Shown here piece by piece: positions 32,073 through 38,965 of a stretch of DNA of 64,000 bases. Where the stretch lies: assembly GCA_038251325.1 (NCBI GenBank), contig JBBSBL010000001.1, positions 1 through 64,000 on the forward strand, given 5' to 3'. A program made the position numbers and the translations under genes. Origin of the DNA: JBBSBL01 sp038251325. Its GTDB lineage: Bacteria > Actinomycetota > Thermoleophilia > Solirubrobacterales > Solirubrobacteraceae. How positions within the stretch are numbered: the stretch's first letter is position 1; the number at the start of each line of letters is the position of its first letter. The notes below the pieces were generated by a model, which was not told where the DNA came from, did no database searches, and saw only the letters and a list, made by a program, of their open reading frames with translations.

Positions 32073-34073
32073 ATGAGGGATCTGCGTCGTCGTCGGGTCA
32101 CCGTGGTCCTCGCCCTCGCGGGCATACTGGCCGCCTCCGTGCCGGCCGTGGCATGCGCCTCCACGACCCCCCGACTGCGCGTCGGCGGCGCCGTCCTCCA
32201 CCGCTGCGCCGGCGGCGGGCCGGGATGGTGCGGGTCGCTCCCACGGCGTCTGGACCCGGCGCGCGCCGACAGCCCGAAGGTGGCGATCGCCTTCCGCTGG
32301 CTGCCGCCCGAGCGTCGTCCGACCGGCCCCGCGCTCGTGGCGGTCGAGGGCGGCCCCGGCTATCCGTCGGTCGGCAGCCTCGTCGAGTACACGGGCATCT
32401 ACGGGCCGCTCGTGCGCGAGCGCGGCCTGCTCCTCGTCGACAACCGGGGGACCGGCGGCTCCGGCCTCATCGACTGCCCCGGTCTGCAGAAGTTCCAGGG
32501 CGTCACCTCGGCGCCCGGGTTCCCGTCCATCGTCGCCGCCTGCGCCCGGCAGATCGAGCGGAGATGGGCCCGTCGCGGCCGCCCGGCGCTCCACGCGGCC
32601 GACCTCTTCGGGACGGCGTACGCCGTCGAGGATCTTGCGGCGGTGATGGGTCGGCTGCGGCTCGGCCGCGTCGACCTCTACGGCGACTCCTACGGGACGT
32701 GGTTCGTCCAGTCGTTCATCGCCCGCCACCCGGAGCGCCTCCACTCGGTGACCCTCGACTCCGCCTATCCGGTGCGCGGCCTGGACCCGTGGTACGCGTC
32801 GTCTGGGCCGGTCGCGCGCTCCGCGGTCGACGCCGTGTGCGCCCGGGACCCGGGCTGCGCGGCGGCGCCCGGCAGTGCGCTCGCGCGCCTGCGGCAGCTG
32901 CTGGCCGTCGTTCGCCGCGCGTCGATCGCCGGGACCACACGCGGCGCCGACGGCGCCCGGGTCCGCGCCCAGGTGACGGTCCGCACCCTCGTCGACTTCG
33001 TCCAGGACGCGGCGTCGGACCCGGTGATCTACCGCGAGCTCGACACGTCGGTCCGCGCGGCCCTAGCCGGTGACCGCGCGCCGCTGCTGCGCCTCGCCGC
33101 GCAGGCCGGCGCCTACGACCACGGCGTCTCCACTACGGACTACTTCTCGAACGGGCTCTACGCGGCGGTCGCCTGCACCGACTATCCGCAGCTCTTCTCG
33201 CTGGGTTCCTCGCCGGCCGGGCGGCGCGGGCAGTTCGCCGCGCGGCTCGCGCGGGCGCCCGACGCGTTCGCGCCGTTCACCCCGCGCGAGTGGATCACCG
33301 TGAGCGCCTTCACGCAGCCCTACCGGCTCTGTCTCGACTGGCCGCGTCCGCGCCACGTCGCACCGCCGGTGCCCGCCGGATCGAAGCCACTGCCCGCCTC
33401 GGTACCGGTCCTCATCATGGGCGGCGACCTCGACTCGCTCACCCCGCAGCCCGACACCGTGGACTTCGGCCCGACGCTCGGCGCCAAGGTCCGCGTGATC
33501 GCGTTGCGCAACTCGGTCCACGTCACCTCCGAGGGCGACACCTACCTCAGCGAGGGCACGCGCTGCGCCCGCGGGATCATCCGCGCCTTCGTCCGCGCGC
33601 CCGGGCGACTGGGCACGCTCGACACCTCGTGCGCCGGCCGCATCCCGCCGGTCCACACGCCAGGCGCCTACCCGGTGCGCCTGCGCGACGCCGCCGCGGC
33701 GTCGCTCGTCTCGGGCCCGGACCCCGGCCTTCCGGCTCGCCGCGCGGCCACCGTGGCGGCGGGCGCGCTCGCTGACGCGACGATCCGCCGGGTCTACTCC
33801 TCGGCGAGCAAGGGTCCGGGCCTGCGCGGCGGCACGTTCACCGCCACGGGCGACGACCCCGCGCGCTTCCACCTCCATGCGATCCGCTTCGTCGGGGATG
33901 CGACGGTCGACGGCACGGCGATCTGGACGCCGAGCGCCGGCGCCGCGGCGGGGACGTTGACGGTCCGCACGCCGTCGGGGGCGCGCATCGTCGTCGGGCT
34001 GCGCTGGACCCAGCGCTCCACGACCGCGCGGGCGACGGTCGGCGGGTCCGTGCTGAGCCTGCCGGCGCCGTAG
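32073..34073 (+). CDS. Secreted alpha/beta hydrolase, tripeptidyl aminopeptidase-like
   Basis: The 666-residue precursor has an N-terminal signal peptide (VTVVLALAGILAASVPAVACA). The alpha/beta-hydrolase core includes VEGGPGYPS (oxyanion region), LLVDNRGTGGSGL, nucleophile Ser206 in DLYGDSYGTW, an Asp in GGDLDSLTP and His in NSVHVTSEGD. This arrangement fits the S33 proline iminopeptidase / tripeptidyl aminopeptidase group. A C-terminal beta-rich segment of about 130 residues follows the catalytic domain. It ends 12 bp before the convergent GH30 gene. Confidence 0.85.
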   Translation: MRDLRRRRVTVVLALAGILAASVPAVACASTTPRLRVGGAVLHRCAGGGPGWCGSLPRRLDPARADSPKVAIAFRWLPPERRPTGPALVAVEGGPGYPSVGSLVEYTGIYGPLVRERGLLLVDNRGTGGSGLIDCPGLQKFQGVTSAPGFPSIVAACARQIERRWARRGRPALHAADLFGTAYAVEDLAAVMGRLRLGRVDLYGDSYGTWFVQSFIARHPERLHSVTLDSAYPVRGLDPWYASSGPVARSAVDAVCARDPGCAAAPGSALARLRQLLAVVRRASIAGTTRGADGARVRAQVTVRTLVDFVQDAASDPVIYRELDTSVRAALAGDRAPLLRLAAQAGAYDHGVSTTDYFSNGLYAAVACTDYPQLFSLGSSPAGRRGQFAARLARAPDAFAPFTPREWITVSAFTQPYRLCLDWPRPRHVAPPVPAGSKPLPASVPVLIMGGDLDSLTPQPDTVDFGPTLGAKVRVIALRNSVHVTSEGDTYLSEGTRCARGIIRAFVRAPGRLGTLDTSCAGRIPPVHTPGAYPVRLRDAAAASLVSGPDPGLPARRAATVAAGALADATIRRVYSSASKGPGLRGGTFTATGDDPARFHLHAIRFVGDATVDGTAIWTPSAGAAAGTLTVRTPSGARIVVGLRWTQRSTTARATVGGSVLSLPAP

Positions 34074-34085
34074 GCGCCCCGCCGC

Positions 34086-35642
34086 TCAGCGCCAGACGAA
34101 CGTCGCGATCGCTCCGTCGGGGACTCGGAAGGAGAATCGCCGTCCGCCCTCGGCCACGCTGAGGGTGTGCCGGCGTCCGTCGTCCGTCGTTGCCACGAGC
34201 ACGCGGCTGCCGTCCGGGTTGCGGAAGGCGACGTTCTCCAGGCCGCAGGGCGGCAGCGCCAAGACCACGCCGTCGCGGCAGTCGTTCGCCGGGGTCGAGG
34301 CGATCCGCCGCGCGCCGAGGCGGATGAAGCGGCTGAACTGCGCGAGCGCCCAGTAGTCGGAGGTCAGCCGGTAGGTCCGCCGGCGCTCGTCGACGATGAC
34401 CGGCGCGATGCACTCCTGGCCCGCGTGCGGGCCGAAGACGCCGCGGCAGCCCGTGCCGATCTTGGGCCCGAAGCGCTGGTCCAACGCGGCGTTCCACAGC
34501 TGGACCCCCTGAGCCCAGTTGCGCAGGCTGCGGATCGACATCTGCGCCGGGGTGACGTCGCTCAGGTAGCTCGCGCACTCGGTCTGGAACTGCGGCGTTC
34601 GCGGGTAGCGGCGGTGGAGCTCGCTGCCGGTCGAGGCGTCGGAGAAGTAGCAGTGGAAGGCGAGGCCGTCGACGTCTCGGCCGGCCCCGCGCATCACGTC
34701 GGGCACGTAGGTCGTCGCGCCGTCGAGCGGGATCGGCCCGCGGGGATAGACGAAGTCCCAGGCGAGGATCCGCGCTCGTAGGCGCGCACGGCGCAGGGCC
34801 GGCGCGACGTGGTCGCGGATGAGCCGGGCCTCGTCGGCCGCGGGGAGGGTCATGCCCGGGATGCCCGGCGAGAGGAGCGGGTTCAGCGGCTCGTTCTGCA
34901 CGCCGAGCTGCTGGACCGGGACGCCGGCCGCGCGGTAGCCCTGGAGCACCTTGACGAGGTAGCGGGCCAGCGGCCCGTAGGCGTCGGCGCGCAGCCGGCT
35001 CGTCGTCTTGCCGCTGGGGATGAGCGACTCGTCGGTCTTCATCCACGCTGGCGGCGTCCACGGGTTCATCATCACGGTCATCGCCGGGTTGAGCGCGAGC
35101 GCCCGGCGGACCATCGGCAGGACGTAGCGACGGTCGTGGGCCAGCGAGAAGCGCCGGAGCTCCGGGTCACGCTGCCCGCGCGGCACGTCGTCGTAGGTGT
35201 AGGGCCTCCCGACGACGTAGTCCGAGGCGCCCATCGGGATCCGCAGGTAGGAGAGGCCGATCCCGTCGCGTCGGGAGAACAGGCGGCGCATGACCTGCTC
35301 GCGCCGCGCCGCCGGCAGCCGCTCGCGCAGGAGGAAGGCGGAGGTGTCGGTCATCGCGACGCCGAAGCCGGCGCTGAGGGGCTGGTAGCGACGACCCGGA
35401 TTCACCAGGACCGACTCCGGGCCCGGCCGGACCGAGCCTGAGCGCAACGGAAGCGAGGGACGCCGCGCCGCCTTCAGCCGTCCGTCGGCCGTCGTCAGGT
35501 AGACAGCGACGTGACCGCGATCCGGCCGTCGCGCCGCGTTCGCCGACGGCCCGGCCACCGCCGCGCCGGCCAGCGCGAGGCCCACCACGAGTCCGGCGCC
35601 CAGTCGCCACGGGGTCCCGGAGACCGTCACGGGCCGGAGCAT
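34086..35642 (-). CDS. Secreted glycoside hydrolase family 30 enzyme
   Basis: The 518-residue precursor has a signal peptide (LVVGLALAGAAVAGPSANA). The catalytic barrel shows GFGVAMTDTSAFLL, MNPWTPPAWMK, the acid/base Glu251 in VQNEP and the nucleophile Glu355 in FQTECAS; a beta-sandwich follows (DGSRVLVATTDDG). GH30 includes glucosylceramidases, beta-1,6-glucanases and xylanases. The N-terminal MTDTSAF and the TPPAWMK motif fit the glucosylceramidase-like subgroup, but substrate is not certain. It starts 34 bp after the metal permease stop and may be read through from it. Confidence 0.88.
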   Translation of the reverse strand: MLRPVTVSGTPWRLGAGLVVGLALAGAAVAGPSANAARRPDRGHVAVYLTTADGRLKAARRPSLPLRSGSVRPGPESVLVNPGRRYQPLSAGFGVAMTDTSAFLLRERLPAARREQVMRRLFSRRDGIGLSYLRIPMGASDYVVGRPYTYDDVPRGQRDPELRRFSLAHDRRYVLPMVRRALALNPAMTVMMNPWTPPAWMKTDESLIPSGKTTSRLRADAYGPLARYLVKVLQGYRAAGVPVQQLGVQNEPLNPLLSPGIPGMTLPAADEARLIRDHVAPALRRARLRARILAWDFVYPRGPIPLDGATTYVPDVMRGAGRDVDGLAFHCYFSDASTGSELHRRYPRTPQFQTECASYLSDVTPAQMSIRSLRNWAQGVQLWNAALDQRFGPKIGTGCRGVFGPHAGQECIAPVIVDERRRTYRLTSDYWALAQFSRFIRLGARRIASTPANDCRDGVVLALPPCGLENVAFRNPDGSRVLVATTDDGRRHTLSVAEGGRRFSFRVPDGAIATFVWR

Positions 35643-35676
35643 CGCACGCGGCCGAGCCGCGATGCGCCGGCCGCGA

Positions 35677-36918
35677 TCAGGACGGCGCCACCGCCGCCTC
35701 GCGCTCCCCCTCCGGCGCGTAGGCGTCGCGGCAGTGCTCCGAGCAGAAGTGCACGGTGCGGCCGCCGTGCTCGGCGGTGACCGCCTTGGCCCGGTCGACC
35801 TTCATCCCGCAGACCGGGTCGGTGACCCCGCGCCGCGCCGTCAGCCAGAACAGCGCGGCGAACACGATCGTCGCGAGCACGTTCAGCACGAGCTTGTAGT
35901 CGAGCTGCACGGACCCGAAGATGTCGCCGCGCGTCGGGCGCGGCCCGGTCGGGATCAACCCGAGGCCGCTGAACACCGCGTCGATCGCCAGCGCCGCGAG
36001 GACCATGGTCACGAACATGAGCGCGGTGATCCGCAGCGCGAACGCCGTGCCGTAGTACTTGCGGTAGATCGCGATGATCGGCAGGACGATCAGGTCGGCG
36101 AAGATGAACGCCATCACGCCGGCGAACGAGATCCCGCCGCTCCACAGCACGGCGGCGAGGGGGACGTTCCCCACCGAGCAGACGAAGCTCAGCACGGCGA
36201 TGATCGGTCCGATGATCGCGCCCCAGATCACCTGGACGAGTGCGGGCGAGTCGGTCAGGAACAGCGTGTTGAAGACGTCGTCGCCGAGCTGCGCGACGAA
36301 CCCGGCGAGCAGGAAGCCGATGCCGATCTCCTTCCAGAGCATCTGCCAGTCGCCGCGGAAGTTGTGCGCGACGTCCGACCACGCCGAGGCGGAGGTGAGC
36401 CGCTCGCGCCAACTCAGGCGCTCGCCGGCCATATGGTGCTGGTGGCCGGCGTCGGCCTCGCGCGCGTGCTCGCGCGCCTCCTCCTCCAGCCCGCGCGAGA
36501 CGAAGAACCGCAGCAGCAGGACCATGAGGCCGATCATCACGATCCCGCCGACGTACTCGGCGAGCGCGAACTGCCAGCCGATGAGGATCCAGAGCACGAG
36601 CCCGAGCTCCCACACGAGGTTCGTCGACGCGAACTGGAAGGCGAGCGCCGACGCCACCGAGGCGCCCTTCTGGAAGAGGCTCTTGGCGATCGCCACCGCC
36701 GCGTAGGAGCACGAGGAGGAGGCGGCCCCGAGCCCGGTGGCCCGGGCGACCGCGCCGAAGCCCTCGCCCGACAGCGCGTCCTCGATCCGCCGGCGCGGCA
36801 CCCACGCCTGGACGATCGCCGAGATCGCGAAGCCCAGGACGAGCGCCCACCAGACCTCCCAGGCCATGAGGAACGCGTCCCCCAAGCCGGAGCTCAGCGT
36901 GTCCAGGACGCCGCTCAT
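35677..36918 (-). CDS. UPF0718/DUF318-type permease with C-terminal YHS metal-binding domain
   Basis: The 413-residue membrane protein has about eight to ten helices. The signature GLGAASSSCSYAAVAIAKSLF (Cys70) and VCSVGNVPLAAVLWSGG mark the UPF0718 family of putative metal/metalloid permeases. A His-rich cytosolic loop (AGHQHHMAGE) lies in the middle. The C-terminal YHS domain has DPVCGMKVDR and HFCSEHC, which bind metal, often copper. A CsoR-type repressor is encoded divergently with a shared operator, so copper or a similar ion is the likely substrate (inference). The start overlaps the stop of a 7-codon leader ORF (ATGA). Confidence 0.82.
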   Translation of the reverse strand: MSGVLDTLSSGLGDAFLMAWEVWWALVLGFAISAIVQAWVPRRRIEDALSGEGFGAVARATGLGAASSSCSYAAVAIAKSLFQKGASVASALAFQFASTNLVWELGLVLWILIGWQFALAEYVGGIVMIGLMVLLLRFFVSRGLEEEAREHAREADAGHQHHMAGERLSWRERLTSASAWSDVAHNFRGDWQMLWKEIGIGFLLAGFVAQLGDDVFNTLFLTDSPALVQVIWGAIIGPIIAVLSFVCSVGNVPLAAVLWSGGISFAGVMAFIFADLIVLPIIAIYRKYYGTAFALRITALMFVTMVLAALAIDAVFSGLGLIPTGPRPTRGDIFGSVQLDYKLVLNVLATIVFAALFWLTARRGVTDPVCGMKVDRAKAVTAEHGGRTVHFCSEHCRDAYAPEGEREAAVAPS

Positions 36919-36938
36919 CGGAGACCTCGGCTCGCCAT
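36915..36938 (-). CDS. Leaderless 7-codon mini-ORF (MASRGLR) coupled to the permease
   Basis: The ATG at 36938 is 7 nt after a TAGGGT -10 box, so it should open the transcript. It reads MASRGLR and stops with TGA that overlaps the permease ATG (ATGA). The permease ribosome binding site (GAGGT) lies within it. It may serve to load ribosomes on a leaderless mRNA and hand them to the permease. Its peptide may have no function of its own. Confidence 0.45.
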   Translation of the reverse strand: MASRGLR

Positions 36939-36945
36939 GTCGACC

Positions 36946-36982
36946 ACCCTACCAGATGCCCCCAGGGGGTATTTGGTAGCGT
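36946..36982. promoter_or_regulatory. CsoR-type operator nested between two divergent -10 boxes
   Basis: The palindrome TACCA-N4-CCCCC-A-GGGGG-N4-TGGTA (36950-36978) is centred on 36964. A minus-strand TAGGGT (36951-36946) and a plus-strand TAGCGT (36977-36982) lie at mirror positions 13-18 bp from the centre. Each is 7 nt from an ATG (36938 minus; 36990 plus). Repressor bound here should block both promoters. The C5/G5 tracts match known CsoR/FrmR/RcnR-family operators. Confidence 0.75.
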
Positions 36983-36989
36983 CACGGCC

Positions 36990-37286
36990 ATGACCTCTCC
37001 CGAGACCTCCAGCGGCTACGCCGCCTCCAAGGACCAGATCGCCGTCCGCCTGCGCCGCATCCAGGGGCAGGTCGGCGGCATCGAGCGGATGGTGGCCGAC
37101 GAGCGCTACTGCATCGACGTCCTCACGCAGATCTCCGCCGTGCAGGCCGCGCTCGACAAGGTCGCGCTCGGCCTGCTCGACGACCACGCCCGTCACTGCG
37201 TCATGGAGGCGCGCGACGACGACGTCCGCACCGCGCGCACCGACGAGCTCATGGCCACCGTCGGGCGATTGATGCGGCGGGGGTAG
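36990..37286 (+). CDS. CsoR/FrmR-family metal-sensing transcriptional repressor
   Basis: The 98-residue all-helical protein has the family motif VRLRRIQGQVGGIERMVADE. Metal-sensing residues in the Cys-His-Cys pattern are Cys41 (RYCIDVLTQ), His66 and Cys70 (DDHARHC), as in copper-sensing CsoR. Apo-repressor binds DNA and is released by Cu(I) in characterised members. It is divergent from the UPF0718 permease and shares its operator. The ATG at 36990 is 7 nt from the -10 box, so it is leaderless. Confidence 0.93.
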   Translation: MTSPETSSGYAASKDQIAVRLRRIQGQVGGIERMVADERYCIDVLTQISAVQAALDKVALGLLDDHARHCVMEARDDDVRTARTDELMATVGRLMRRG

Positions 37287-37356
37287 CGGCAAGTTGGATT
37301 CAGGGACGACCGCCCGCCGCGCCGGCCGGCGGCCCTTTGGCATACTGGATCGCCTT

Positions 37357-37430
37357 CGGGGCGTGGCGCAGCCTGGTAGCGCGCACCGTTCGGGTCGGTG
37401 AGGTCCCCGGTTCAAATCCGGGCGCCCCGA
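37357..37430 (+). tRNA. tRNA-Pro (anticodon CGG)
   Basis: The 74-nt gene folds as a full cloverleaf. Acceptor CGGGGCG pairs with CGCCCCG, with A as the discriminator. The anticodon stem is CACCG/CGGTG with loop TTCGGGT, giving anticodon CGG for codon CCG. The T-arm is CCCGG-TTCAAAT-CCGGG. CCA is not encoded. A CATACT box lies about 11 nt upstream. Confidence 0.93.
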
Positions 37431-37482
37431 TGTCGCGGCGGCAACAGCCGGCGCGACCGCGAGGACCGCGGCCCGCAGGCCC

Positions 37483-37722
37483 TCAGCCCGCCACGGCCTT
37501 GAAGTACCGCACCGCCAGGCCGGTCAACAGAGTCTGGAAGACGGTGTCGACCGCCAGCCCCTCGCGGTCCGCGTAGCGCTCGAGACCCTCGGCCTCGATG
37601 TCGTCGGCCTCGGCGATGACGTCCTCGACGAGGTCGGGATGGCGATCGCAGAAGTACGCGCCCATCGAGTACAGGCGCGTGTCCATGAGCGAGGCGAGGA
37701 ACGCGGCCGTGTCGTCCGCCAC
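37483..37722 (-). CDS. Small acidic conserved-type protein, function unknown
   Basis: The protein (79 residues from the preferred start) reads VADDTAAFLASLMDTRLYSM at its N-terminus and is acidic and helical in the middle (DLVEDVIAEADDIEAEGLERY). I do not recognise a family. The GTG at 37722 is 7 nt after a TAGGGT box, so I prefer it to an in-frame GTG at 37731, which would overlap the -10 element. It is divergent from the NIF3 gene. Confidence 0.6.
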   Translation of the reverse strand: MADDTAAFLASLMDTRLYSMGAYFCDRHPDLVEDVIAEADDIEAEGLERYADREGLAVDTVFQTLLTGLAVRYFKAVAG

Positions 37723-37729
37723 GCCGCGC

Positions 37730-37735
37730 ACCCTA
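37730..37735 (-). promoter_or_regulatory. -10 box of small-protein gene, leaderless
   Basis: TAGGGT on the minus strand lies 7 nt (GCGCGGC) before GTG 37722. The plus-strand NIF3 gene starts 49 bp away, with a TAGCTT box at 37754-37759. Confidence 0.45.
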
Positions 37736-37770
37736 ACGAGCGCGCGCCGCTGCTAGCTTGGCCGCCGATC

Positions 37771-38538
37771 GTGGCCACGGCCCTCGACGACATCCTCGCC
37801 CACCTCGACGGCCTGCTCGAGCCCGACTCCTTCGAGGACCACGGGCCCAACGGGCTCCAGGTCCCTGGGGCCGCGGGCGGCGTCACCGCCGTCGCGACCG
37901 GCGTCTCCGGTCAGCTCGAGCTCTTCGAGCGCGCGGCGGCGCTCGGCTGCGAGCTCGTGCTCGTCCACCACGGGATCCTGTGGGACTTCCAGCCCCGGCG
38001 GATCGATCGCGTCCAGGCCGCCCGCCTGCGCGCGCTGCTCGGCGACGACCTCGCGCTCGCCGCCTATCACCTGCCGCTCGACGCCCACGCCGAGCACGGG
38101 AACAACGCCCTGCTCGCGGCCGGGCTGGGCGTGGAGGGCACGACGCCGTTCGGAGTGCACCGCGGCCGGGCGATCGGCGTGGCCGGGCGTTTCCCCGGTG
38201 ACGGCGTCGCCCCCGCCGACCTGACCGCCCGCGTCCGCGAGCTGACCGGGCGCGAGCCGCTCGTCTTCCCGGCCGGCCCGGACCCGATCCGGACGATCGG
38301 CATCGTCTCCGGCGCCGCCGACGACCTCGTCGCCGAGGCGGCACGCGCCGGCCTGGACGCCTACCTCACCGGCGAGCCGGCCGAGCACGTGATGGCCGAC
38401 GCGCGCGAGGGCGGGGTCCACTTCTACGCCGCCGGCCACTACGCGACGGAGACCTTCGGCGTCCGGCGCCTGGGCGACCTGCTCGCCGAGCGGTTCGGCG
38501 TGGCCCACCACTGGGTCGATCTGCCGAACCCGGTGTGA
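37771..38538 (+). CDS. NIF3-family (YqfO/YbgI) protein
   Basis: The 255-residue protein has the conserved NIF3 pattern: GPNGLQVPG, LVHHGILW (metal ligands), HLPLDAHAEHGNN, LTGEPAEHV and a C-terminal GHYATETFG. The family binds a di-metal centre and is often annotated GTP cyclohydrolase I type 2, an unproven activity. The start is a GTG chosen to match the family N-terminus. The gene is followed by a 139-bp gap with the promoter of the 60-residue protein. Confidence 0.88.
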   Translation: MATALDDILAHLDGLLEPDSFEDHGPNGLQVPGAAGGVTAVATGVSGQLELFERAAALGCELVLVHHGILWDFQPRRIDRVQAARLRALLGDDLALAAYHLPLDAHAEHGNNALLAAGLGVEGTTPFGVHRGRAIGVAGRFPGDGVAPADLTARVRELTGREPLVFPAGPDPIRTIGIVSGAADDLVAEAARAGLDAYLTGEPAEHVMADAREGGVHFYAAGHYATETFGVRRLGDLLAERFGVAHHWVDLPNPV

Positions 38539-38606
38539 TCCCTGGCTCGATCGCGCCTGGCCCGACGGCAGGGGGGCCATCCGTCCGGAGCCCGCCGATC
38601 GCGGCG

Positions 38607-38635
38607 TTGTGGCCGTCCGCACGAGCCGATATACA
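38607..38635 (+). promoter_or_regulatory. Candidate sigma-A-type promoter of the 60-residue protein
   Basis: TTGTGG (38607-38612) and TATACA (38630-38635) are 17 nt apart. The -10 side is unusually AT-rich (TATACATACGTTCT). The leader of about 35 nt carries GAGGAGGGG before the ATG. Confidence 0.5.
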
Positions 38636-38677
38636 TACGTTCTGAGCGCGCAACCGACCCGAGGAGGGGACGCATCG

Positions 38678-38860
38678 ATGGCCATCCACCTGACGCCCAC
38701 GGAGCTCGCCCGCGAAGCCGGCCTGGAGCGACGCGACGTGATCGCCAAGTGCGTCGAGATGAACGTCCCCATCTACAACGGTCGCATCGACAAGACGCTC
38801 TTCATGATCAACCTCGAGCATCAGGGGCTCACGCCGAGCCACGCCACCACGAGCTCCTAG
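38678..38860 (+). CDS. 60-residue protein resembling an isolated IF2-N/three-helix domain
   Basis: The small protein is basic-acidic mixed and reads TELAREAGLERRDVIAKCVE in the middle. This resembles the N-terminal domain of initiation factor IF-2 (LARELGxxxKEVIxKLxELG) or a short helix-turn-helix. It has its own promoter and a strong ribosome binding site (GAGGAGGGG, 8 nt before the ATG). No other domain is attached. The match is weak to moderate and function is unknown. Confidence 0.65.
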   Translation: MAIHLTPTELAREAGLERRDVIAKCVEMNVPIYNGRIDKTLFMINLEHQGLTPSHATTSS

Positions 38861-38918
38861 CCCGGCGCCGCCACGGGCGGCGTCCGGCGAACTGAGGGTG
38901 CCCGCCTCGCGCGGGCAA

Positions 38919-38924
38919 TAGAAT
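38919..38924 (+). promoter_or_regulatory. Candidate -10 box of the acyl-CoA synthetase gene
   Basis: TAGAAT lies 41 nt before the ATG at 38966. The leader carries GAGGGAGG about 8 nt before the start codon. No clear -35 is visible. Confidence 0.4.
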
Positions 38925-38965
38925 CGGCGCCCGAGGGTTCCATACCGAGGGAGGCAGACGCCGTA

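Noticed and set aside
29457..32744. Open minus-strand frame of about 1095 codons antisense to the sigma factor and hydrolase
   Set aside because: The aminotransferase and sigma factor in other frames have full sets of family motifs; this frame has none.
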